Positions 7,973 through 13,737 of a stretch of DNA of 24,363 bases are shown in pieces. The position numbers and the translations under genes were made by a program. Under the pieces are notes generated by a model. It searched no databases and was not told the DNA's origin. It saw only the letters and a list, made by a program, of their open reading frames with translations. The stretch's first letter is position 1, and every line of letters starts with the position of its first letter. The stretch is from a virus, in the IMG/VR virus record IMGVR_UViG_3300044511_000091, positions 1 to 24,363 of that record. One strand, 5' to 3'.

Positions 7973-8267
7973 CGTCAGAGAAGAGTTTTTCGCCTTTTTC
8001 AAAAATTCAGAAAATAGTTCGAGGGGATAGGGAGGGGCATCCCTTTCATCAGGCGCAAAAAGGCGGGGCGGGGGTATGTACTCAATTGGTTTTCAATCTA
8101 TTACACTCATTTGTTAACTACATTCCTTAATATAATAAAATTTTTTACGAAAATAATCCTATTTGACATAATATAAATTATAGGCATTAACATTTTATCA
8201 GTTCATTATCAAGCAGTTAGCTTTTCCTTACTTGATATACATTTTAACACTGTCTTAATTATGCAAA
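7973..8267. other. Non-coding gap between terminase genes
   Basis: Contains the degenerate end of the 21-bp array, a GC-rich purine stretch around 8022-8075 (GAGGGGATAGGGAGGGG and GGCGGGGCGGGGG) that stands out in an AT-rich genome, and then ordinary AT-rich sequence. I see no gene, RNA gene or clear promoter here. The G-rich runs could form unusual structures on the plus strand. Confidence 0.5.
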
Positions 8268-8311
8268 AAATATGCAGTAATTTAGTTAAAACACTAATTT
8301 ACTGCATATTT
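8268..8311 (-). terminator. Probable terminator after the small terminase gene
   Basis: A 19-base inverted repeat (8268-8286 and 8293-8311; AAATATGCAGTAATTTAGT and its complement with one mismatch) with a six-base loop. On the minus strand the stem runs into a stretch of T residues (plus-strand A-run 8265-8270). The stem is AT-rich but long. It lies 137 bases beyond the stop of the small terminase gene. Confidence 0.55.
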
Positions 8312-8321
8312 ATGTAGTTTG

Positions 8322-8375
8322 TATACAAATGTGAACTTCGTCTATACATTTGTATATTCTATCTATACATTTGTA
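8322..8375. repeat. TATACAAATGT inverted/direct repeats
   Basis: TATACAAATGT (8322-8332) is the reverse complement of ACATTTGTATA (8346-8356), and TATACATTTGTA recurs at 8343-8354 and 8364-8375. Three half-sites at roughly two-turn spacing resemble an operator for a dimeric regulator, though nothing shows which protein would bind. Confidence 0.6.
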
Positions 8376-8382
8376 AACTTTA

Positions 8383-8453
8383 TAGATTTAGTCTATTGGC
8401 CAGATTATAGGCTAAATCTATTTAATCTATTTGATTATAGGCTTAATCTATTT
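8383..8453. repeat. Stem plus 21-bp direct repeat at the 3' end of the small terminase gene
   Basis: TAGATTTAG-t-CTAT (8383-8396) pairs with ATAG-g-CTAAATCTA (8407-8420) to form a long stem. A 21-base sequence beginning GATTATAGGC occurs at 8403 and again at 8433 with one difference, a 30-base period. The second copy covers the last codon and stop of the small terminase gene. It could be an additional terminator or a protein-binding site. Confidence 0.6.
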
Positions 8454-8912
8454 CAGTTTCAGGTCATCGCTGTTAATAGTTATATTTAGGGATGTACCAC
8501 TGCCAATTTGATTGATATTAGCACTGTCCGCAATAGCGTGCAACCTGGCAACAAGCCCGCCGTTGTATTGCTGATTCAATCCGCCCCCTATATGGTCGTC
8601 TTTGATAGCCGTATATACGCGAAACACTGCGACTATTACATCGCGTTCTTGCTCAGTATACGCCCGCCCAGTATTTGGGTTTATTTCCTCGTCAATAGTA
8701 CTGTTGTATCTATATATACTTCGTGGGTCAATCCCCGCAAATAAACTAAAACCCTCGACCGTTGGCGGCTTTGGAACGGTCAACGTCTCAACCGTACCCG
8801 TTTTACTGTTGACAACTTGCTTTGAATAGCCTTTTCTTTTTAGACTTTCGAGGTAGTCATTAAAAGTTTTTTCTACCTCTTCAGCAGTTTGGAATATTCG
8901 AACTATACTCAT
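8448..8912 (-). CDS. terS: Terminase small subunit (DNA recognition for packaging), putative
   Basis: A 154-residue protein that opens the late operon. An N-terminal helical part (EEVEKTFNDYLESLKRKGYSKQ) is followed by PKPPTVEGFSLFAGIDPRSIYRY (48-70), which resembles the helix-turn-helix of P22 gp3-like small terminases ('PT--GL-L-LG-S---L--Y'). Next comes a helix with ERDVIVAVFRVYTAIKDD and a Gly-rich link. The C terminus is short and beta-like (SLNITINSDDLKLK), as in proteins that pass DNA to the large subunit. Small terminases bind the pac/cos site and form rings; here repeat arrays lie just downstream. A strong promoter lies 29 bases before the start. The family assignment is by motif and position only. 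Confidence 0.75.
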   Translation of the reverse strand: MSIVRIFQTAEEVEKTFNDYLESLKRKGYSKQVVNSKTGTVETLTVPKPPTVEGFSLFAGIDPRSIYRYNSTIDEEINPNTGRAYTEQERDVIVAVFRVYTAIKDDHIGGGLNQQYNGGLVARLHAIADSANINQIGSGTSLNITINSDDLKLK

Positions 8913-8940
8913 AATAATGTATATTTTTAAAATTATTATG

Positions 8941-8972
8941 CAAATATAGTGTATGATTATTTATTTTCCAAA
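8941..8972 (-). promoter_or_regulatory. Bacteroidota-type late promoter upstream of small terminase
   Basis: On the minus strand TTTG (8969-8972), 20 bases, then TATATTTG (8941-8948): an exact fit to TTTG-N19-21-TAnnTTTG. The -7 box continues as GCATAATAA. The ATG follows 28 bases after the box. Confidence 0.8.
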
Positions 8973-9433
8973 TTTAAGCAAATTCATTTTTGAGCCATTT
9001 CGAGCCGTTTTAAGGCACTTTTTCCCTTTATTGGTGTATTTGTATTGTTTTTACATCAGAATTGAATTTATATAGTTTAAAATAAGAAATAAAGCATATC
9101 AGGGAACAAGTGTTGATATTGAAAAGCTACTAAAATAGTAGTATCAGCAATAAAAAAAAGCATTCTACTAAATAAGCATCAATAATAAATAAGCAATAAA
9201 TAAACCACTAAATATATAACATATTGATTATTAATAATATATATATATATATTTAGTAATTTAGTATTTTTACACCCCTCGTACGCACACACGCACACAT
9301 ATTAGTCTTTTTCGCTAAATTACTAAATCACTAAATAAATAGCTCTAAACTACTGACTTTCAAATACTTATTCTATTTAGTAAAATGTAAAATACCTAAA
9401 ATAAGGACTAAAAAGGACTAAAAAAACACTAAA
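8973..9433. other. AT-rich divergent region, possible origin
   Basis: No gene is visible. The region holds many short ACTAAAT motifs, an alternating AT run near 9238-9250, and a perfect 14-base inverted repeat ATTTAGTAATTTAG (9251-9264) with its complement at 9315-9328. The 50 bases between the arms include an alternating purine-pyrimidine CGCACACACGCACACA stretch (about 9284-9299). Together with the adjacent iteron array it has the look of a DNA-unwinding region, but this is inference. Confidence 0.45.
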
Positions 9434-9586
9434 TAAGGACCTAAAACACATGATAAGGACCTAAAACCCTGATAAGGTCCTAAAACCCTAATAAGGACTA
9501 AAACCCTTGATAAGGACCTAAAACCCTTGATAAGGACCTAAAACCCTGATAAGGTCCTAAAACCCTGATAAGGACTAAAAACCACT
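9434..9586. repeat. Iteron-like array, 19-20 bp units TAAGGACCTAAAACCCTGA
   Basis: Units begin at 9434, 9454, 9473, 9492, 9511, 9531, 9550 and 9569, with degenerate units at about 9402 and 9411. The core AGG(A/T)CCT is palindromic apart from its central base. Units at 9473 and 9550 carry T in place of A, and two units have lost one C (AGGACT). The array ends about 85 bases before the plus-strand early promoter. It may be bound by a replication initiator or a regulator of the divergent promoters. Confidence 0.9.
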
Positions 9587-9669
9587 AAAAAAATATCAAT
9601 TCATAACTGACTGAAAAACAAGCATCTATAAAAAACTTTCATAAAAATATAAAAAAAGATTATAAAATG

Positions 9670-9701
9670 TTTGGAAAAAGAGAAAATACACCCTATCTTT
9701 G
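9670..9701 (+). promoter_or_regulatory. Early promoter, TTTG-N20-TATCTTTG
   Basis: TTTG at 9670-9673, 20 bases, TATCTTTG at 9694-9701: an exact match to the Bacteroidota vegetative promoter consensus. It faces the rightward genes starting at 9747. Unlike the late promoters, its -7 box is not followed by GCATAATAA. Confidence 0.8.
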
Positions 9702-9746
9702 TACCAACAAAACGAAATACTAATAACAATTTTAAACGATACGATA

Positions 9747-9857
9747 ATGACACCAACAATTGAACAAATGGAAATCGCTCTTTTGGATATTGATTTTTTT
9801 GTAGGCGGTTTAACCGATGACGGAATAAAACACTACTATAATAAGTTAATAGCATAA
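9747..9857 (+). CDS. 36-residue small protein (unknown)
   Basis: A short frame, MTPTIEQMEIALLDIDFFVG... to ...HYYNKLIA, first behind the early promoter. Support comes from its leader: AAACGATACGATA directly before its ATG is repeated exactly before the ATG of the next gene, suggesting a shared translation start region. The sequence is acidic with a probable helix (IEQMEIALLDIDFF). No function is recognised. Because it is short, the call rests on context. Confidence 0.5.
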   Translation: MTPTIEQMEIALLDIDFFVGGLTDDGIKHYYNKLIA

Positions 9858-9901
9858 AACCAATATCAAAACGAAATAATAACAAATAAAACGATACGAT
9901 A

Positions 9902-10099
9902 ATGAAAGTAGAAAAATTACAAAACGGTCAATATCAAGTAACACATGAAAATTTGACATTGACTCAAACAGTTATAAAAGGACAACGTTTTAATGACTGC
10001 ACTGTATTTGATGGACATTATTATGAACTTATTTCACAACATGACGAAAGAATGAACCCTTTATTTATTGCGTTACACAATTTTAAATGTAATGAATAA
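9902..10099 (+). CDS. 65-residue small protein (unknown)
   Basis: A soluble protein (MKVEKLQNGQYQVTHENLTL...), with alternating polar/hydrophobic residues that suggest a small beta-sheet fold (YQVTHENLTLTQTV, DCTVFDGHYYELISQ). It is expressed from the same promoter as the preceding small gene and has the same AAACGATACGATA leader. I do not recognise the family. Small early genes of this sort in phages often act against host functions, but nothing in the sequence shows that. Confidence 0.65.
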   Translation: MKVEKLQNGQYQVTHENLTLTQTVIKGQRFNDCTVFDGHYYELISQHDERMNPLFIALHNFKCNE

Positions 10100-10140
10100 C
10101 TAACTAACTAACTAATAATAACAATTTAAAATTTACAATT

Positions 10141-10575
10141 ATGGAAAATATTATCGACACTAGAGATTTAGCAGAGAGAAGAGACGAGCTTAAAACCCGA
10201 ATTTTGGACGCTTTTAATTATACTTTTTTTACTGAATTAGACTGTTGTCCTGATATTGAAACATTAAGCGACAACATCCCCGAAAACGCAACAAAAGAAG
10301 ACAAAGAGCTGTTTTTTTCTGATTGGAAAGATGAAATAAATGAAATAAATGAAATTGACGAAATTGAGCATTACTGCCCTGACTTTGAATTCGGCTGTAC
10401 TTTGATTCATTATGATTATTTCACCGAATATACAAAAGAGCTTTTAATTGATTGCGGTTATATAAGTAAAGACTTTCCCACGTGGATTGAGATTGATTGG
10501 AACGCTACCGCTGAAAATGTGATGTATGACTACTCAGAAATTAATTATCGAGGTGAAACATACCTTTTCAGATAA
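10141..10575 (+). CDS. Conserved phage protein of unknown function, copy 1 of a pair
   Basis: A 144-residue, strongly acidic protein. It starts with IDTRDLAERRDELK and has a Glu/Ile/Asn run (DEINEINEIDEIEHY, about 64-78). It then follows a pattern I know from widespread hypothetical phage proteins: D-E-G--LI--DYFTEY--EL--D-G-I-K--P-WI-IDW--TA--V--DY----Y-GE-Y. The length and ending fit that family. The function is unknown; the acidic character would suit a DNA mimic or a protein binding basic partners, which is speculation. A close paralogue lies at 10890-11327. The stop is followed by an A9 tract and a G6/C6 hairpin. Confidence 0.75.
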   Translation: MENIIDTRDLAERRDELKTRILDAFNYTFFTELDCCPDIETLSDNIPENATKEDKELFFSDWKDEINEINEIDEIEHYCPDFEFGCTLIHYDYFTEYTKELLIDCGYISKDFPTWIEIDWNATAENVMYDYSEINYRGETYLFR

Positions 10576-10582
10576 AAAAAAA

Positions 10583-10599
10583 GGGGGGAATATCCCCCC
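10583..10599 (-). terminator. G6/C6 hairpin preceded by A9
   Basis: GGGGGG-aatat-CCCCCC directly after the stop of the 144-residue gene, with nine A residues just before it. Read on the minus strand this is a stem followed by T9, the form of an intrinsic terminator for antisense transcription. On the plus strand no T-run follows, so it more likely stabilises or separates the sense messages. Confidence 0.45.
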
Positions 10600-10637
10600 A
10601 CTAAAAAAAACACTAACAAATTAAAATTTACAAAATT

Positions 10638-10841
10638 ATGGAAACATTCAAAACCTTAACGGGTGAACTAATAAAAGTTAGTTCAAATAAAAAAAGACGG
10701 CATTTTACAATAGTTACAAGTACTGCAAAGTTTCGAACCGCACAAATGGGCAAATATGAATTTGAACTGTGCCTTACTTATACTGCTAATGATTGGAAAC
10801 ATTTCCTGAGGACAGAGGAATACTACATAGTAAAAAAATAA
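10638..10841 (+). CDS. 67-residue small basic protein (unknown)
   Basis: METFKTLTGELIKVSSNKKRRHF... : a short protein with a basic patch (NKKRRHF) and a predominantly beta pattern (FTIVTSTAKFRTAQ, YEFELCLTYTAND). It has the same start region as its neighbours (ACTAACAAATTAAAATT then ACAAAATTATG), supporting real expression. It lies between the two paralogous acidic proteins. No family is recognised. Confidence 0.6.
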   Translation: METFKTLTGELIKVSSNKKRRHFTIVTSTAKFRTAQMGKYEFELCLTYTANDWKHFLRTEEYYIVKK

Positions 10842-10889
10842 AACAAACCCACTAAAAACAAATACTAACAATTTTAAATTTTAAAAATT

Positions 10890-11327
10890 ATGGAAAAGTT
10901 TATTTACACTAGCAACCTTTCAAAAAGAAGAGACGATTTAAAAAAACAAATTTTGCATGATTTTAATGAGTACTTTTGCACTGAATTAGATTATTATTCA
11001 GACATTGAAACCTATTTAAATAATTCAGGCGCTGAATATATAACAAAAGAAAATAGGGATACATACTTTTCTAATTGGCAAGATGAAATAGATGAAATAA
11101 ATGAAATTAATGACATTGAATATTGGTGCTCTGACTTTGAATACGGTGCTACTTTAATACATGAAGACTACTTTACTGAGTACGTTGAAGAGCTTATAAA
11201 CGATTGTGGATACATAAATAAAGACTTTCCCAAATGGATTGATATTGATTGGGAAAGTACCGCAAAAAATGTGATGTGTGATTATACAGACGTTAAATAT
11301 CAGGGTGAAACTTATTACTGCCAATAA
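10890..11327 (+). CDS. Conserved phage protein of unknown function, copy 2 of a pair
   Basis: A 145-residue paralogue of the 10141-10575 product. The shared blocks are SKRRDDLKKQILHDFNEYF at the start, DEIDEINEINDIEYWC in the middle, ATLIHEDYFTEYVEELINDCG, and a C terminus with KWIDIDWESTAKNVMCDY and YQGETYYC. The two copies differ mainly in the linker at residues 40-60. Tandem retention of both suggests different partners or dosage. Function is unknown. It has the common AT-rich leader and is followed by an A10 tract and a G8/C6 hairpin. Confidence 0.75.
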   Translation: MEKFIYTSNLSKRRDDLKKQILHDFNEYFCTELDYYSDIETYLNNSGAEYITKENRDTYFSNWQDEIDEINEINDIEYWCSDFEYGATLIHEDYFTEYVEELINDCGYINKDFPKWIDIDWESTAKNVMCDYTDVKYQGETYYCQ

Positions 11328-11335
11328 AAAAAAAA

Positions 11336-11353
11336 GGGGGGGGATATCCCCCC
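11336..11353 (-). terminator. G8-ATAT-C6 palindrome preceded by A10
   Basis: GGGGGGATATCCCCCC (11338-11353) is fully self-complementary, with two extra G before it and ten A before those. It occupies the same place after copy 2 as the hairpin after copy 1. It has intrinsic-terminator form only for the minus strand. Long G and C runs would also be prone to slippage. Confidence 0.45.
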
Positions 11354-11392
11354 TGAGAAAAAAAATACTAACAAATTAAAATTTACAAAATT

Positions 11393-12001
11393 ATGGAAAA
11401 TTTAAAAGCAATCGGAAAAAAAGAAAATGGTGAAATAGTCGAATTTGAAGTTGTAAATGGTTATATTTATTGTTCAGGGAACAACCTAATAGAGTTACAT
11501 TTGCCTGATGGGGTGAAAGATGTTCATTGTTCACACAACAACCTAACTAAACTACATTTGCCTGATGGTGTTGAAAAGGTTTGGTGTTCACACAACAACC
11601 TAACAGAACTACATTTACCTGATGGTGTGAAAGTTGTTAATTGTTCAGGTAACAAGCTAAAAGAGCTACATTTGCCTGATGGGGTGAAAAAGGTTTATTG
11701 TTTATCTAACGAGCTAACAGAACTACATTTACCCGATGGTATTAAAGATGTTTGGTGCGCTGGTAACAAGCTAACAGAACTACATTTGCCTGATGGTGTT
11801 AAAATTGTTCATTGTTCGGATAACAATTTCGCTAATGATGACACCTATTTTGTCAATCCAAAAACTGATAGAGTTGTTATCAAACAAGGTGATTTATACA
11901 GTTGTGGGTGTTGTTGCATGAAGACAAAAAAAGACTTCTATTCTATTTGCAAAGAAAAAGGTTTTTTTGAAATAATCGAGCATTTCAAACTTAATAGCTA
12001 A
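11393..12001 (+). CDS. Short-repeat LRR protein with cysteine-rich tail, paralogue 1
   Basis: A 202-residue protein. The N-terminal cap (1-30, LKAIGKKENGEIVEFEVVNG) is shared by all four paralogues. Six 19-residue repeats of the form NNLTELHLPDGVKVVNCSG follow, and then a conserved tail with YFVNPKTDRVVIKQGD, the cluster SCGCCCMKTKKDFY and EIIEHFKLNS. The repeat resembles the 20-residue LRRs of YopM/IpaH-type proteins (L--L-LP--L--L-V--N-L), here with Cys at one fixed ladder position. No signal peptide is present, so it is probably intracellular. LRRs bind proteins; the Cys cluster may bind metal. The partner is unknown. It shares the AT-rich leader with its neighbours. Confidence 0.85.
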   Translation: MENLKAIGKKENGEIVEFEVVNGYIYCSGNNLIELHLPDGVKDVHCSHNNLTKLHLPDGVEKVWCSHNNLTELHLPDGVKVVNCSGNKLKELHLPDGVKKVYCLSNELTELHLPDGIKDVWCAGNKLTELHLPDGVKIVHCSDNNFANDDTYFVNPKTDRVVIKQGDLYSCGCCCMKTKKDFYSICKEKGFFEIIEHFKLNS

Positions 12002-12047
12002 ATATCCCCCTAAAAAAAATACTAACAAATTTAAAATTTTAAAAATT

Positions 12048-12545
12048 ATGGGAACATTAAAAGCAATTGGAAAAAGAGAAAATGGTGAAACAATAGAGTT
12101 TGAAGTTGTAAATGGGTGTGTTTATTGTTCAGGGACTAACCTAACAGAATTACATTTGCCTGATGGGTTGAAATGTGTTTCTTGTTCAGGCAATCAATTA
12201 ACAGAGCTACATTTGCCTGATGGGGTTGAAGTGGTTGATTGTTCATATAACTATAATCTAACAGAGCTACATTTGCCTGATGGGTTGAAAGTAGTTAATT
12301 GTTCAGATAACAAGCTAAAAGAGTTACATTTGCCTGATGGTGTGCAAATTGTTCATTGCTCAGATAACAATTTCACTAACAATGACACTTATTTTGTCAA
12401 TCCAAAAACTAACAGAGTAGTTATTAAACAAGGCGATAAGTATTCATGTGGTTGCTGTTGCATGAAGACAAAAGAAGAGTTCTATAAAATTTGTAAAGGG
12501 AAAGGCTTTTTTGAAATAATCGAGCATTTCAACCTTAATAGCTAA
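12048..12545 (+). CDS. Short-repeat LRR protein with cysteine-rich tail, paralogue 2
   Basis: A 165-residue paralogue with the same cap (LKAIGKRENGETIEFEVVNG), four repeats and the intact Cys-rich tail (SCGCCCMKTKEEFYKIC). One repeat carries a two-residue irregularity (SYNYNLTEL). Two repeats have GLK instead of GVK. It begins 46 bases after paralogue 1, behind a C-run/A-tract spacer that lacks the G arm seen elsewhere. The different repeat number with constant ends shows that the array expands and contracts between fixed terminal domains. Confidence 0.85.
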   Translation: MGTLKAIGKRENGETIEFEVVNGCVYCSGTNLTELHLPDGLKCVSCSGNQLTELHLPDGVEVVDCSYNYNLTELHLPDGLKVVNCSDNKLKELHLPDGVQIVHCSDNNFTNNDTYFVNPKTNRVVIKQGDKYSCGCCCMKTKEEFYKICKGKGFFEIIEHFNLNS

Positions 12546-12596
12546 ACATCCCCCCCCCTGAGAAAAAAAATACTAACAAATTAAAACTATACAATT

Positions 12597-12737
12597 ATGA
12601 CTGAAAAAAGATGTACAAAATGCAACCGCCTATTATATATTGACACCTACGGAATAAAAGAAATACGCAATGACAAAATAACATATAAAATAAACGGCAA
12701 TATATCGGTAGTGTGTAAATGTGGGCAAGAAAATTAA
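12597..12737 (+). CDS. 46-residue zinc-ribbon mini-protein (Com-like)
   Basis: MTEKRCTKCNRLLYIDTYGI... ending VVCKCGQEN. It has CxxC at residues 6-9 and CxC at 40-42, a small zinc-ribbon layout. The beginning 'RC-KCN-LL' closely recalls phage Mu Com, a zinc-binding translational activator of the mom gene, and its many prophage relatives. It carries the same leader (ACTAACAAATTAAAACT, ACAATTATG) as the LRR genes and is the last gene before a strong terminator. Whether it regulates translation here is unknown. DNA methyltransferases are present further on, but no mom is seen. Confidence 0.7.
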   Translation: MTEKRCTKCNRLLYIDTYGIKEIRNDKITYKINGNISVVCKCGQEN

Positions 12738-12769
12738 TTAATCAATAAACATAACCAAACAGAACCTTA

Positions 12770-12818
12770 AAGGTCAATTAATAAGTTATCAAATAGCTTA
12801 TTGATTGACCTTTTTTTT
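12770..12818 (+). terminator. Strong intrinsic terminator
   Basis: AAGGTCAATTAATAAG (12770-12785) pairs with CTTATTGATTGACCTT (12797-12812) over 16 positions with one G-T pair, has an 11-base loop, and runs into eight T residues. It ends the first rightward operon after the zinc-ribbon gene. Confidence 0.9.
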
Positions 12819-12831
12819 ATTCATGTATCAA

Positions 12832-13006
<175 letters not shown>

Positions 13007-13201
13007 ATGGTAACAATTAATATTACAGATGCTCAAATAGAGATTATCAAAAAGGCATTAGAATTTGCCTACAACAGCAATTTAAAAATCATTGATTCAA
13101 ATAGGGAGCTTTTATCCTTATATGCAATTGATGAAATTATCAAAGAGGCTAATAAATTTATAGATGTACAATCTATTTTTAATAAAAGCACAACAATTTA
13201 A
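13007..13201 (+). CDS. 64-residue helical small protein (unknown)
   Basis: MVTINITDAQIEIIKKALEFAY... : after a short strand the protein is nearly all helix (IEIIKKALEFAYNSNLK, ELLSLYAIDEIIKEANKFI). It has the common leader ahead of its ATG. Its last codons and stop (ACAATTTAA) are part of the first copy of the 42-43 base spacer repeat, so the C terminus may have been reshaped by repeat insertion. No family is recognised. Confidence 0.6.
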   Translation: MVTINITDAQIEIIKKALEFAYNSNLKIIDSNRELLSLYAIDEIIKEANKFIDVQSIFNKSTTI

Positions 13202-13276
13202 ACAATGGGCACACCCCCTCGAAAAAAAAATCTAACAATTTTAAACAATGGGGATACCCCCTCGAAAAAAAAATCT
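13192..13276. repeat. Spacer repeat, two tandem copies
   Basis: Two copies (13192-13233 and 13234-13276) of a 42-43 base element. In order it contains AACAATTTAAACAATGGG, a short variable part, ACCCCCTCG, nine A and TCT. The GGG/CCC parts can form a small hairpin. It separates the 64-residue gene from LRR paralogue 3. Confidence 0.9.
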
Positions 13277-13299
13277 AACAAATTAAAATTTATACAATT

Positions 13300-13674
13300 A
13301 TGAAAACATTAAAAGCAATCGGAAGAAGAGAAAATGGTGAAATAGTAGAGTTTGAAGTTGTAAATGGCTGTGTTCATTGCTCAGATAACAAGCTAACAGA
13401 GTTACATTTACCTAATGGTGTTATACAAGTTGATTGTTCATATAACAAGCTCACGGAATTACATTTACCTAATGGGGTGAGAGATGTTCGTTGTTCATAC
13501 AACAAGCTAACAGAGTTACATTTACCTGATGGTGTGAAAGTTGTTGATTGTTCACATAACAACATAACAGATTTACATTTACCTGATGGCATTAAAGAGA
13601 TTTATTTTCAATTTAACAAACTAACAGAGTTGCATTTGCCTGATGGGGTTGAAAAAGATTTGGTGTTCATGTAA
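13300..13674 (+). CDS. LRR paralogue 3, truncated: lacks the cysteine-rich tail
   Basis: A 124-residue protein with the shared cap and five repeats, ending in VEKDLVFM instead of the conserved tail. Compared with its paralogues (GTTGAAAAGGTTTGG), it has one extra base at 13650-13665 (GTTGAAAAAGATTTGG). Restoring the frame gives VEKIWCSCNNLNNG, which then runs straight into the spacer repeat at 13673. Two events are therefore visible: a one-base insertion in an A-run, and loss of the tail by fusion between AACAATTTA inside an LRR and the same letters in the spacer. It may be a decaying copy or a shortened functional form. Confidence 0.75.
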   Translation: MKTLKAIGRRENGEIVEFEVVNGCVHCSDNKLTELHLPNGVIQVDCSYNKLTELHLPNGVRDVRCSYNKLTELHLPDGVKVVDCSHNNITDLHLPDGIKEIYFQFNKLTELHLPDGVEKDLVFM

Positions 13675-13714
13675 CAATTTAAACAATGGGGATACCCCCT
13701 CGAAAAAAAAATCT
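13673..13714. repeat. Spacer repeat copy fused to the LRR coding sequence
   Basis: One copy of the 42-base spacer (AACAATTTAAACAATGGGG, ATACCCCCTCG, A9, TCT). Its left edge replaces the 3' end of LRR paralogue 3, and its right edge leads into the common leader of paralogue 4. Confidence 0.85.
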
Positions 13715-13737
13715 AACAATTTAAAATTTATACAATT

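Noticed and set aside
7900-8130. 76-residue rightward frame with repeated KAVCALY/F
   Set aside because: It exists only because the 21-base non-coding repeat is a multiple of three. It has no leader, opposes the late genes and runs into GC-rich non-coding sequence.
8508-8829. Plus-strand frames inside the small terminase gene
   Set aside because: Antisense to a gene with promoter and context support; no recognisable protein features.
9434-9586. CRISPR array
   Set aside because: Head-to-tail 19-20 base repeats without spacers; better explained as iterons or operators.
9601-9885. 94-residue minus-strand frame in the early promoter region
   Set aside because: It lies antisense to the early promoter and first small gene, with low-complexity Phe/Leu composition typical of AT-rich shadow frames.
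10141-10575. ArdA-type antirestriction protein
   Set aside because: Acidic and of suitable size, but I cannot match ArdA motifs; it fits instead a conserved phage family of unknown function.
12546-12570. C9 run as a phase-variation switch
   Set aside because: It is between genes, not in a reading frame or a recognisable promoter spacer, so slippage would not switch a gene.
13374-13592. Minus-strand frame across LRR paralogue 3
   Set aside because: An antisense shadow of the repeats; its repetitive sequence mirrors the LRR and it has no leader of its own.
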